Source: Spirochaetales bacterium | GTDB taxonomy: Bacteria > Spirochaetota > Spirochaetia > JABMQR01 | Direction of reading: 5' to 3' | DNA: 32,988 nucleotides | Assembly (NCBI GenBank): GCA_023139255.1 | Contig: JAGLNY010000069.1 | Location: 1 to 32,988 of the forward strand | Shown here: one piece after another, positions 1 to 9,294 of the stretch | Layout of the letters: each line of letters opens with the position of its first letter | Position numbering within the stretch: the first letter of the stretch is position 1 | Notes under the pieces: generated by a model | What the model was told of the DNA's origin: nothing | The model's database searches: none | Seen by the model: the letters and a program-made list of their open reading frames with translations, nothing else | Position numbers and translations under genes: made by a program

Positions 1-3000
1 TGACTACAGCAGTTCCGATAAAGCTATTTTCTCAAAACTTCATTTGGATGATTTTTCAGTAGATCAGTATAGAGAACAGCTGTCCTTGTTTATTGATGAT
101 AAATATCTGAATATTTTATCTGGAACTGAACTAGATGGAACGTTTTCTGCGGATTATGTATTTCCGGATAACACCCTGCTATATTCAGGACAATTATCCA
201 TAGATGATTTCTATATAAATTCAAAACTGCCGAATATCAGTATTCAGGCTGTGTTTGAGGGAAATAATAATTATTTGTCGGTTACCAAGTCAGAAGTAAC
301 TGCCCCGGACTTTGCAGTTGTTCTTGATGGAAGACTGAACCTTCATGATGCTGCATCCACAATTAATGCATCACTATATGAAATAGATGATTTTTATCAG
401 AAGAATCTACAGCCTGGGATATTCCCTCTTGTTAATGCTGAAATTTCCGGAAAATCACTTTTGGAAGGGGATGTTACTCTCTACTCACAAAAAATATCTG
501 GTGGAATAATAAAATCTGACTATCTGTTAAGCAGTGATTTTAATCATCTTGACCTTGACGGCAGGATTTTATATCAGAAAATAGATTACCCTTTTCAATT
601 GCTGGCTAATTTGAATGAATTATCGTTTAAAGGGGTAGGTGGTGATAGTGCTATTGGCATAACGGAATTTACTGTTAAGAAGCAGAGTGGAAATCCATTT
701 AGATTTTCCGGATCATTGTTGTTTACTGATCAAAGCATACCGGATAATATTGTTCCAATTCATTCTGACATTCGAGTTGATGCAGCAGCTGATTTTGAAA
801 TATATGAAGCAAATGATTGGGAAGTTATAATTGAATATGCTGACATTAAAAACATTCTTGTAGGCAATAAAAATATTTCTCTCAATTTAAAATCAGTGAA
901 CATTATTCCGGATTTTATTAGTATTCAACAGCTGCTGTTTGACGACTCTATTTCCCTATTAACAGGCAGTGGAGAAATTACATATGGTTTGTCCGATGGT
1001 TTTTTTATAAATTCTTTAATCAGTATGAATAATGATACTGAAGAAATCACAGTTTCTTATAACAAATCGGGAGGAACCTATGAATTATCTGCTGAAATAT
1101 CAGGTGCAAGTCTGCTGCATGCTCCTTTTGACATTGGTTTAGGGATAGTTGATGGTTCATTAACTATCTCAGGAAAAGAGGCTGAATATATATTGGTGTC
1201 TGATTTAAGTGTTCGTAATGGATTAATGTCACAAAAACCCTATTCAGGAAGGGTTATGCTTACAGGAAGTGAGAGTGAGCTGAAAATTGAGAATTTTTCT
1301 GGTAAATATGATGGTAATTCCGTTGAAAATTTCTCATTGTTCTATGATTTCTTAAGCGGCAATATAGAAAGTTCCAGTTCACAGCAATTCATAGCAAAAA
1401 ACGGAGCTATAACATTTAACCTTAATCTGGACTCATCAGTCAAACCAATACTTTCAATTTTTGATGTTTCTATTAATGAATTACTTAGTCAGGATTTGAT
1501 TGTCAATGGAGCAGTTACAGAAATATTATCAAATGGTATCCGGCTGCTTGATGATTTTACTGCGGTTGCCAGAATATCTGATGGTGCAATCTCTGTAATA
1601 GGGGGACCGGAAAACTCTATTATGGCTGAAATATCAAGAGATGGGAAAATAGCCGCCTCATTCGGGCAAGCCCCGGAAAGTTCACTTCCATTTTCTTTCT
1701 CGCTTAATGGTTTTTTGAAAAATGGGCAAATTGATGTTAAATCGGAGGATATTGAGTTTGATTTAATCTTTCTAAACTCTATTCTTGTTTTACTGAATGA
1801 ATTTTTAAAGTTTGATACCGGAACATTATATGGCAATATACATGTAATCGGCAGTTTGTCGGATCCGGATTTTTTTGGTGAATTATATTGTGACTATACT
1901 GAGATATCATCCGGTATTTTACCGGATAGGGTTAAAGCAGAGAACGTAATGGCTTCTATAAGTGGAAAAACTCTCTATTTTGTTCCTTTTTACGCTGAAA
2001 TAAAAAACAATTTTGTTAAAGTGAATATGCAGTTGGATATGGAATATATCATACCTTATTACTATGATATTACAGTCACAATACCTGTTAATGAAAAAGT
2101 ACAAATGAAAAAAAGGTTTAATCAGTTTGGCCTCCTGTTTGATGGTATGATTTCCGGACCTGTTAATTTTCGCGGTGCAGGAACTGATTTGCTTATTACT
2201 GGGGACATTGATATTGATAACTCTATTATTAGCATGACTCCTGAGGGTAGGATTTATGATCCTGATCCACCTTTTTCAATATCTGCGGAACTTGCTATAA
2301 CAACCGGTAATAATGTTACTGCGATTCTACCTAATCTTGATTTCCCCATTATTTCAGCTACTATTGCCGAAAACCAGAATATGACTATTTCATACAGTTC
2401 AAAAAAAAATTATCAGGTAGATGGGGATTTGAAAATTTTGGGTGGTGAAATATTTTATTTTCAAAGAAGCTTTTTTATTACAAATGGCTTCCTGAAATTG
2501 AAAGAAAGCCATTTATATGACTTTGATCCAGTTATTAGTATTGAAGCAAAACTTCGTGATTTTGATAAAAATGGTGAAAAGATTGATATCTTCCTTAGAA
2601 TTCAGAATGACCATTTAAGTAATTTTATTCCTGTTTTAAGCTCAAGGCCGACAAAAACTGTTGCGGAAATAGCGGCAATATTGGGGCAGAATATTTTACC
2701 CGAAAACATTATAGGCAGTACTAATATCTCGTCCGCACTTGCTTTGGCCACAATTGCCACAGATATAATTCAGAAACTTGGAATAATAGAACTTGACCCA
2801 ATATCAGATTTTGAGAATATTATTCGTAACACTCTTCAGCTTGATCTGTTTTCTATTCGAACACAGGTTTTTCAAAATATTATTCTGGAAACTATTACAA
2901 ATTCTCAAGTACAGATGTTGTCTCTTAACCCTATTGCAAGGTATCTTGACAATACAACAGTTTTCCTTGGAAAATATATTAATAATGATGTCTTTTTGCA

Positions 3001-3202
3001 GGCTATGCTGCATCTATCTGCAAATGACAGATATGGACCTGGTTTATTTATGACGGACGACTTGAAACTTGATATTGAATTAAGTGTCGAGTGGGAGAAT
3101 CCATTATATTTATTACGGCTTTCAACTCAACCGGAAGGATTGCAGCCCTATCAGTTGTTGGACACACTCACAATTGGAGTGTTCTGGGATTTCTCATTTT
3201 AG
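1..3202 (+). CDS. tamB: TamB-like translocation/assembly module protein, 5'-truncated by window edge
   Basis: The reading frame is open from the first complete codon (position 2), so the true start and any N-terminal membrane anchor lie upstream; the TTG at 44 is not a convincing start. About 1,066 residues are visible, rich in alternating hydrophobic/polar beta-strand sequence, as expected of the long lipid-channel-like AsmA/TamB fold. The last 300 or so residues have the DUF490/TamB C-terminal character and the protein ends in aromatic residues (WDFSF). TamB proteins span the periplasm and work with an Omp85 protein in outer-membrane protein insertion and/or phospholipid transport. The gene directly downstream (16 bp gap) is the Omp85 protein BamA, which supports the call. 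Treponema pallidum has the same pair, as I recall (TP0325/TP0326). Family assignment is confident; the precise function in spirochaetes is inferred. Confidence 0.88.
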   Translation, partial: DYSSSDKAIFSKLHLDDFSVDQYREQLSLFIDDKYLNILSGTELDGTFSADYVFPDNTLLYSGQLSIDDFYINSKLPNISIQAVFEGNNNYLSVTKSEVTAPDFAVVLDGRLNLHDAASTINASLYEIDDFYQKNLQPGIFPLVNAEISGKSLLEGDVTLYSQKISGGIIKSDYLLSSDFNHLDLDGRILYQKIDYPFQLLANLNELSFKGVGGDSAIGITEFTVKKQSGNPFRFSGSLLFTDQSIPDNIVPIHSDIRVDAAADFEIYEANDWEVIIEYADIKNILVGNKNISLNLKSVNIIPDFISIQQLLFDDSISLLTGSGEITYGLSDGFFINSLISMNNDTEEITVSYNKSGGTYELSAEISGASLLHAPFDIGLGIVDGSLTISGKEAEYILVSDLSVRNGLMSQKPYSGRVMLTGSESELKIENFSGKYDGNSVENFSLFYDFLSGNIESSSSQQFIAKNGAITFNLNLDSSVKPILSIFDVSINELLSQDLIVNGAVTEILSNGIRLLDDFTAVARISDGAISVIGGPENSIMAEISRDGKIAASFGQAPESSLPFSFSLNGFLKNGQIDVKSEDIEFDLIFLNSILVLLNEFLKFDTGTLYGNIHVIGSLSDPDFFGELYCDYTEISSGILPDRVKAENVMASISGKTLYFVPFYAEIKNNFVKVNMQLDMEYIIPYYYDITVTIPVNEKVQMKKRFNQFGLLFDGMISGPVNFRGAGTDLLITGDIDIDNSIISMTPEGRIYDPDPPFSISAELAITTGNNVTAILPNLDFPIISATIAENQNMTISYSSKKNYQVDGDLKILGGEIFYFQRSFFITNGFLKLKESHLYDFDPVISIEAKLRDFDKNGEKIDIFLRIQNDHLSNFIPVLSSRPTKTVAEIAAILGQNILPENIIGSTNISSALALATIATDIIQKLGIIELDPISDFENIIRNTLQLDLFSIRTQVFQNIILETITNSQVQMLSLNPIARYLDNTTVFLGKYINNDVFLQAMLHLSANDRYGPGLFMTDDLKLDIELSVEWENPLYLLRLSTQPEGLQPYQLLDTLTIGVFWDFSF

Positions 3203-3218
3203 TAGCTAGAGGGTATTT

Positions 3219-5789
3219 ATGATAAAAAAAATTGTACTTCTATTTTTAGTTTTTCTGGCAATTAGTAGTTTTATTTTTGCACAGGAACAGTCTGAACAAT
3301 GGTGGCTTGGCAAACCTATCTTTAGTATTCAATTTGAAGGTGAAACTGAAGGTGAAGGATTAGTACATGTTGATGAATCTGAGCTTCGTGAAATCACAAA
3401 TGCATATCTTGGAAAATCTTATGAGAATGCTCTGTTTACTTCACTTCAAAATGAGCTTTTTAATCTGCAGTATTTTGCATATTTCTCGGCACGGGCTGAG
3501 CATGGTGGTGGTGATTATGGTGGTGATAATTATGAAGATCTTATTATTATTTTTCAATTTGTTGAGCTGCCCATAATCCTGTCACTGGAAATTTTCGGCA
3601 ATCAAACTATTCGCCTGAATGATATTGAGGAAATACTAACAATAGGCATAGGTAGTTTTGCTACCAGCGCAAAAATTAAAGAAACCGAAGCCGCCATCAG
3701 GGAATTGTATTTATCGAAAGGTTATACATCTATTGAAATAGTTAGTGATTTGGCAACAAATACAGATGAGAACACAATTGATCTCACAATAACAATAACC
3801 GAGGGTCTGCAATCAAAAATTTCTCTCATCACATTTGAAGGTAATGATCGGTTTTCAGAAAATACGCTGAAAAATATTATTGTTTCCAAGCAGCAGTCAC
3901 TATTCAATCCAGGTAATTATATTGAGAAGAGTATACTGGAAGATAAACAGGCAATTCTTATATATTACAAAGAAAGAGGATTTGTTGATGTCGCTATTAT
4001 TAATGTGAATATTTCCGAGACAGATCAAACAGATTCATCAAAAAATATGCTTGAAATTAGCTTTGTTATTGAAGAGGGCGAAGAATGGACATTTGGCGGT
4101 ATGGATGTTTTCGGGAATACCATTTTTACCGATGAGGAAATTCAGAAAGTAATTACTCATGTTCAGGGTAAGTCGATAAATGTAGTTACCATTCAGCAAA
4201 ATATATCAGATGTGGCAAAACTTTACTGGAATGACGGGTATGTAGCTAGTAAAATTGATACACAAGAAACAAAAAACGAGGCTGAACGAACCATATCCTA
4301 TACTTTGACTATTTCTGAGGGTCTTCAATCAATCGTAGAAGATGTTATCATAAAGGGATTTGATAAAACAAATGAGTTTGTTCTTTATCGTGAACTTGAC
4401 ATCAATCCGGGAGATGTTTTTAGCATCGATAAATTATTCAGCAGTATGCGTAATATTTATAATACCGGAATAATTGATGATGTTACCTATGAAATACTGT
4501 ATGGAAGTGAGGAAGATGCTGTTGTAATTGAAATCACTATTATTGAGTCAAATAAAGTAGATTTGGAATTTGGTGCAACATTCGGCGGCACAGATGAGTT
4601 TCCGATGTCAGGATTCTTTTCCTGGACAGACAAGAATTTTCTGGGAAATGGACAGGATTTTTCTATTGGTCTCAATGTTTCACCTTCATCCCAGACTTTA
4701 GATTTCTCATTTCAGGAGACATGGATTATGAATCAACGTTGGAGTGGTGGGATTTCACTCTCAGCAGGGCATTACATTCAGTCAAATATTCTCCAGGATT
4801 TTGAAGGAATCATTTTCACTGAAGAAGATTATATGAATGGTATCGCAGCACCGGATCCATATAACAGTTACGGAGAGTATCAGGCTGCTTTGACTGCAGG
4901 GTTAGTAATCCCTGAACGTCATTTCATGAGCTATGACCAATATAAATTTACCCTTGGGTTATTCTCAGGATACACATTCCATACTGATCTTGGAAGAGTT
5001 ACCCTTGGGGGCAGTACGAATATAGCATTATCTTATATAGATTATGATAATGGTCTCTACAGACCGTATAATCCAATAATAAGAAACAATTTTAGGAGCT
5101 GGAAATTTACTAATAAGATTGGTTTTAATTTTTCCTGGGATGGGCGGGACTTAATTGAAAATACGACAACCGGTTTTTTGTTTCAGGAAATTGTGAATTA
5201 TGCAGGCGGGGTTATAGGCGGTACTTCAAACTACATTAAAACTAATACTTCATTATCAGGGTTTACGACTGTTTTTGAGATTCAAGAAGAAGAGACAGCG
5301 CCAATAAAGGGTGTAGTTTCAGTCAGAACAAATGTTTCCACAATTTTTCCTCAATTTTATTACAATAAGGGAACCTGGGAATGGGGAATCGGTGCAACCC
5401 AGTCTGAGAAGCTCTATATTGACGGTATGAATATTGCACGAGGTTGGAGTACTGTATATAATCTGGAATTTCTCTGGGATAATATGCTTGAGTTCAGTAT
5501 GCCGATATCTGAAAAGGTACTATGGGCTGAGGCATATATTAGTGCTACCGGTTTTAAATCAGATTTGGATGATGTCACCAGTTTAGGTATAAATGATTTT
5601 TATTTCAGTACAGGCGTAGGTATACGGCTTGCTATTCCAGGATTTCCACTTGGTTTATATCTCACAAAAAATTTCACTGTTGATGAGAGTGGCGGTTTTC
5701 ATTGGATTCCAGGTGAGATTCTGGCAAATCCCGATGATTCTGAATCAGGGTTGAAGCTTGTTTTAGCTATTACTACAAGTCTTTACTAA
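3219..5789 (+). CDS. bamA: Outer membrane protein assembly factor BamA (Omp85)
   Basis: 856 residues. The protein starts with a signal peptide: Lys-rich n-region, hydrophobic core at residues 5-20, and an Ala-Gln cleavage site near residue 21-22. Five POTRA-like repeats follow (about residues 30-115, 116-197, 198-287, 288-370, 371-450). The second to fifth show the recurring pattern of a G-N/F motif, a long helix with LY..KGY-like residues, and a closing strand ending in EG. Residues from about 455 form a beta-barrel with many aromatic strand ends and a C-terminal aromatic residue (Tyr). The conserved loop-6 VRGF-type motif is present as ARGW with Arg at 741. The start follows a GAGGG Shine-Dalgarno. 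It inserts beta-barrel proteins in the outer membrane and is adjacent to tamB. A Gly/Asp-rich loop near residues 93-103 in POTRA1 is a local peculiarity. Confidence 0.95.
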   Translation: MIKKIVLLFLVFLAISSFIFAQEQSEQWWLGKPIFSIQFEGETEGEGLVHVDESELREITNAYLGKSYENALFTSLQNELFNLQYFAYFSARAEHGGGDYGGDNYEDLIIIFQFVELPIILSLEIFGNQTIRLNDIEEILTIGIGSFATSAKIKETEAAIRELYLSKGYTSIEIVSDLATNTDENTIDLTITITEGLQSKISLITFEGNDRFSENTLKNIIVSKQQSLFNPGNYIEKSILEDKQAILIYYKERGFVDVAIINVNISETDQTDSSKNMLEISFVIEEGEEWTFGGMDVFGNTIFTDEEIQKVITHVQGKSINVVTIQQNISDVAKLYWNDGYVASKIDTQETKNEAERTISYTLTISEGLQSIVEDVIIKGFDKTNEFVLYRELDINPGDVFSIDKLFSSMRNIYNTGIIDDVTYEILYGSEEDAVVIEITIIESNKVDLEFGATFGGTDEFPMSGFFSWTDKNFLGNGQDFSIGLNVSPSSQTLDFSFQETWIMNQRWSGGISLSAGHYIQSNILQDFEGIIFTEEDYMNGIAAPDPYNSYGEYQAALTAGLVIPERHFMSYDQYKFTLGLFSGYTFHTDLGRVTLGGSTNIALSYIDYDNGLYRPYNPIIRNNFRSWKFTNKIGFNFSWDGRDLIENTTTGFLFQEIVNYAGGVIGGTSNYIKTNTSLSGFTTVFEIQEEETAPIKGVVSVRTNVSTIFPQFYYNKGTWEWGIGATQSEKLYIDGMNIARGWSTVYNLEFLWDNMLEFSMPISEKVLWAEAYISATGFKSDLDDVTSLGINDFYFSTGVGIRLAIPGFPLGLYLTKNFTVDESGGFHWIPGEILANPDDSESGLKLVLAITTSLY

Positions 5790-5806
5790 TATATCGGAAT
5801 TAAGTT

Positions 5807-8413
5807 ATGAGTGAAACTCCCATGATGCGTCAGTACAGAGGCATAAAAGAGCAGTATGCTGATGAGATCTTATTCTTCAGGCTTGGTGATTTTTATGAAA
5901 TGTTTCTGGATGATGCTAAAGAAGTATCTCAATTACTGAATCTTACTCTAACAGCAAGAAACGGGATACCAATGTGCGGGATTCCGTTTCATGCAGCTAA
6001 AATCTATATAAAACGTTTACTTGATGCTGGAAAGAAAATAGCAATTTGTGAACAGACAAAACTTCCAGAGAATGGGAAAGGTCTGGCTGAAAGGGAAGTC
6101 GTTCAAATAATTACTCCCGGAACAGTAGTTGATGATGATCTTCTCACTTCCAGTATTAACAATTATATTTTATCAATTGCCTGCATACATAAAAAAATAT
6201 CTTTATCTTATGCTGATATTTCTACTGGAGAATTTGTGGTCTCATTAGTTGAAAAAGAGAAAAACTATGAGAGCCTCAGACGGTACATCGCAAAACTACA
6301 GCCAGTTGAGATTCTTATTCAGGAATCTTTATACTTTGAAGATGAACAATTCAGGCGGGCAGTCGAGCATGAATGGACAATGATAACACGCTATCCGGAT
6401 TGGCATTTTGATATAAGTCAATCTGAAGATCTATTAAAAAAACATTTTGAGACAGCATCTCTTCGTCATTTTGGATTTGAAATCAACGATGTCCTGCTTA
6501 AATCAACAGGGGTTCTCTATACGTATCTTACACATACCTCAAAAAAATCCATGATTCATCTGCATAATATCAAACGGGAATCAGAAAATGAGTATATGCT
6601 GGTTGATGAATCCTCACAGAAAAACCTTGAACTCGTAAGAAATATGCATGACAATACAGAAAAATTTACACTATTCTCAACTATTAAGCATACAAAAACC
6701 GCTTCCGGAACCAGACTGCTGAGAAAATGGATACTCTCACCTTTATGTTCTATCAATAAAATTGAGGCAAGACATCATTATATAGACTTGTTATATCATA
6801 ATCAGGATCTACAGAATAATATTAGAGAAAAATTAGGTTTCATCCTGGATCTGGAAAGATTGTGCGCACGGTTATCGCTGCAAAAAGCATCCCCAAGAGA
6901 TTTGGTTGCTATCAGTTTAACTATTGAACATTTTTTTTCAATTATATCTTTTTCAGATGAATTGTATGCATATGTATTAGAGAGAGTTGATGAAGAAAAG
7001 CTGAAAGAAATTTTCGGGCTGCATTCATATATAAATACATGTATTATTGAAGAGGTAAATGGTCCTTTTGCTGAAGGTAAAGTTATAAGAGATGGATATA
7101 GTCCTGAATTGGATGAACTGAGAAATATAAAAATAAATGCTGTATCTTATCTGGATAACTACTCTGAAAAGCTTCTTAAAGAAACATCCCTTCCAAAAAT
7201 AAAAATAAAATATAATAGAATAATCGGCTATTTTATAGAAATATCCAAACTTCATACTGCAAAGGTTCCAGATTATTTTATCAGAAAGCAGTCACTTGTT
7301 AATGGTGAACGATTTACAACAGATGAACTTATTATTCTTGAAAGGAAAATACAATCTTCTTATCAGGAGGCAGAACTTCTTGAACGTAAAATATATCAGG
7401 ATGTTCTCTCTTTTTGTGTGGAGAAAATAGAGCCTCTCCTTATAATAGGTGTGTGTATTTCAGAAATCGACTGTTTTCAATCAATGGCATATTCTGCTGC
7501 CAGGAATGGATATACCAAACCGGTATTTACATCTGATTCATCACTTCAAATCATAAACGGCAGACACCCGGTTGTTGAACTTAATCTGCCTCCTGGGGAG
7601 TTTGTATCAAATTCATTGGAATTTACTTCCTCAAAAGGCAGGTTCGCATTAATAACCGGTCCAAATATGGCAGGGAAATCAACATTCTTAAGACAAACGG
7701 CACTTATTGTTTTGCTGGCACATATAGGTTCCTATGTCCCTGCTGACAGTGCTGCAATGAGAATTCACGATAAAATATTTTGCAGGGTCGGGGCAACTGA
7801 TAACCTGGCAAGAGGAGAATCTACCTTTTTAGTTGAAATGACGGAAACTTCATATATTCTTCGTAATGCAACAACTAATAGCCTGATCCTAATGGATGAA
7901 GTAGGCAGGGGTACAAGTACTCAGGATGGAGTCTCTATCGCTTTTGCTGTTATGAAAAAATTAATATCCATATCAGCAGAAACATTATTTGCAACACATT
8001 TCCATGAGCTTACTGTTTTTATGGATAAAGAGACTCAACATCTTTATCTTGAAGTTCTTGAGACAGAAGGGAAAATTGTTTTTCTTAATAAAATACGTCC
8101 AGGTACCACTTCTTCGTCATATGGTCTGCATGCAGCCCGCTTGGCAGGGTTACCCCTTAGTGTGATTAGAGCAGCTGAATCATTTCAAAAAATTCATGCT
8201 AAGCATGAAATTGAAGACGTTCAAGGATTGCAAAAGGATTTAGACAACCTGTTTACCGAAGAGCAGGGGGAAGATTATGAGGAAATTATTCACAAGAAAT
8301 ATGAGGAAATTATTCAGCAGCTAGATACTATTAATATTGATGAGATGTCGCCGCGTGAAGCTTTGCTATTTTTGTATGAATTAAAAAATTATTTGAATAA
8401 CCATGACTCATAA
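5807..8413 (+). CDS. mutS: DNA mismatch repair protein MutS
   Basis: 868 residues, typical MutS length (about 850). The N-terminal mismatch-recognition motif is intact (DFYEMF, Phe29-Tyr30-Glu31). The ATPase has a Walker A GPNMAGKST at 618-626, a Walker B ILMDE with Asp697-Glu698 followed by the signature GRGTST, and ATHFHEL. It recognises base mismatches and small loops as a dimer and recruits MutL. No mutL lies in the window. It starts 17 bp after bamA with only a weak GGAA-type ribosome site, so it may be co-transcribed with tamB-bamA. The last 11 bases overlap comF. The C-terminal region carries an in-frame 24-nt tandem duplication (listed separately) in a charged helical segment outside the catalytic core. 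Confidence 0.98.
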   Translation: MSETPMMRQYRGIKEQYADEILFFRLGDFYEMFLDDAKEVSQLLNLTLTARNGIPMCGIPFHAAKIYIKRLLDAGKKIAICEQTKLPENGKGLAEREVVQIITPGTVVDDDLLTSSINNYILSIACIHKKISLSYADISTGEFVVSLVEKEKNYESLRRYIAKLQPVEILIQESLYFEDEQFRRAVEHEWTMITRYPDWHFDISQSEDLLKKHFETASLRHFGFEINDVLLKSTGVLYTYLTHTSKKSMIHLHNIKRESENEYMLVDESSQKNLELVRNMHDNTEKFTLFSTIKHTKTASGTRLLRKWILSPLCSINKIEARHHYIDLLYHNQDLQNNIREKLGFILDLERLCARLSLQKASPRDLVAISLTIEHFFSIISFSDELYAYVLERVDEEKLKEIFGLHSYINTCIIEEVNGPFAEGKVIRDGYSPELDELRNIKINAVSYLDNYSEKLLKETSLPKIKIKYNRIIGYFIEISKLHTAKVPDYFIRKQSLVNGERFTTDELIILERKIQSSYQEAELLERKIYQDVLSFCVEKIEPLLIIGVCISEIDCFQSMAYSAARNGYTKPVFTSDSSLQIINGRHPVVELNLPPGEFVSNSLEFTSSKGRFALITGPNMAGKSTFLRQTALIVLLAHIGSYVPADSAAMRIHDKIFCRVGATDNLARGESTFLVEMTETSYILRNATTNSLILMDEVGRGTSTQDGVSIAFAVMKKLISISAETLFATHFHELTVFMDKETQHLYLEVLETEGKIVFLNKIRPGTTSSSYGLHAARLAGLPLSVIRAAESFQKIHAKHEIEDVQGLQKDLDNLFTEEQGEDYEEIIHKKYEEIIQQLDTINIDEMSPREALLFLYELKNYLNNHDS
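8276..8316 (+). repeat. In-frame 24-nt tandem duplication near the mutS 3' end
   Basis: A 17-nt identical block starting TATGAGG begins at 8276 and again at 8300, a 24-nt period. It encodes YEEII twice, at residues 824-828 and 832-836, with a few diverged codons between. It looks like a replication-slippage duplication in the charged C-terminal helix region. The unit is a multiple of three, so the frame is kept. Confidence 0.85.
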
Positions 8414-9119
8414 TCATACTTGTATCATCTGTTCAAGCTTTTCAGTTAATGAAAATATTTCAAACTTGAGTATATTGTGCAAAACTTGTAAAAACACGCT
8501 TGAGCAGCTTTTTCTACCTAATGTATACAATATTTTCTGTCCGACATGCGGTCAGCCAATGTTATCAGAAGAAAATTGCGTGAATTGCCCAACCCCTGAT
8601 TTATCTTTAAAAATAAAAAAACAAGCTTGCTTCCCCTATAACAATATTATTAAAGAACTAATCACCTATTATAAATTCAAAAACATAATTCAGTTAAGTG
8701 AAATTTTTGCTGATTTTATTTTACGTTTGTTACAAAATTACAATACAAACTTAATCCTGGTTCCAATACCCGGAAATCCTGGAAATATAAGAAAAAGAGG
8801 GTGGGATCAGGTAAGTGAAATCACAAAACATATAAAGCATAGTAATATTCAAGTTCATTCTCTACTTAAGCAGAAAAAAAAACACTCAGAGCAGAAATCC
8901 CTTGATAAGTCACAAAGAATTGCACAAGCAAAAAATAAATATACTATAGATAGAAAAATTTTGTGTTGTATAAAAAGAGATCTTTCATCATTCCCCTTGT
9001 CTCAGGTCGTGTTGATTGATGATATAATTACTACCGGGGCAACACTGAATTCTGCTGCTGCAGCCATATTAGAGGTGCTTGAAGTACCTGTTCATGCAGT
9101 CACGCTGGCAATGGATTGA
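8403..9119 (+). CDS. comF: ComF family protein (zinc-finger plus phosphoribosyltransferase fold)
   Basis: 238 residues, normal for ComF/GntX. The N-terminal 65 residues hold cysteine pairs (CIIC, CKTC, CPTC, CVNC) typical of the double zinc-ribbon of ComF. The C-terminal half is a type I phosphoribosyltransferase fold with the PRPP-binding motif VVLIDDIITTGAT at about residues 201-213. ComF is needed for DNA uptake in naturally competent bacteria but is widespread in non-competent ones, where its role is unclear, so function here is not established. The ATG lies inside the mutS end (11-nt overlap, different frame), implying translational coupling to mutS. No other competence gene is present in the window. 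Confidence 0.9.
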   Translation: MTHNHTCIICSSFSVNENISNLSILCKTCKNTLEQLFLPNVYNIFCPTCGQPMLSEENCVNCPTPDLSLKIKKQACFPYNNIIKELITYYKFKNIIQLSEIFADFILRLLQNYNTNLILVPIPGNPGNIRKRGWDQVSEITKHIKHSNIQVHSLLKQKKKHSEQKSLDKSQRIAQAKNKYTIDRKILCCIKRDLSSFPLSQVVLIDDIITTGATLNSAAAAILEVLEVPVHAVTLAMD

Positions 9120-9193
9120 GGATGTTACAAAATACTTTCTTTGATAAATTCCTATTTTAAAGATTCTCTTTTAATTAATTGTGTGAGCCTCGA

Positions 9194-9222
9194 TTGACTT
9201 ACTTAAACTTTACTGGTATACA
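9194..9222 (+). promoter_or_regulatory. Strong sigma70-type promoter of the rimP-nusA-infB operon
   Basis: A TTGACT -35 box (9194-9199), a 17-nt spacer and a TATACA -10 box (9217-9222) preceded by TG at 9214-9215 (extended -10) form a near-consensus promoter. Predicted transcription start is about 9229. The 75 bp between comF and this promoter shows no other feature I can support. Confidence 0.75.
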
Positions 9223-9251
9223 TAACAGATATTCCAATAAAAATTTTTTAT

Positions 9252-9279
9252 AGGAGTCGAGTTGATCGGCTCTTTTTTT
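9252..9279 (+). terminator. Intrinsic terminator in the rimP leader (probable attenuator)
   Basis: A 7-bp stem (9254-9260 with 9266-9272, one G-U pair), extendable by two weaker pairs, closes on a 5-nt loop (GTTGA) and is followed by seven T residues ending at 9279. It lies about 25 nt downstream of the predicted transcription start and 8 nt before the rimP ATG. It therefore cannot simply terminate comF transcripts without also acting on the operon's own leader. Attenuation of the rimP-nusA-infB operon, possibly sensed through NusA itself, is the natural inference. Confidence 0.7.
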
Positions 9280-9294
9280 ATGGTACAATGTTAA
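9262..9294 (+). promoter_or_regulatory. Possible 10-codon leader ORF overlapping the attenuator and the rimP start
   Basis: An AGGAG Shine-Dalgarno at 9252-9256 is followed after 5 nt by a TTG (9262) that opens ten codons (LIGSFFMVQC) ending in TAA at 9292-9294. This stop lies four bases past the rimP ATG (9288-9290). rimP itself has no ribosome site at a usable distance. The arrangement would allow coupling, but very short ORFs arise by chance, so the call is tentative. Confidence 0.3.

Noticed and set aside
2793-3053. Plus-strand open frame within tamB in another frame
   Set aside because: It is Leu/Phe/Cys-rich noise inside conserved TamB coding sequence, with no ribosome site.
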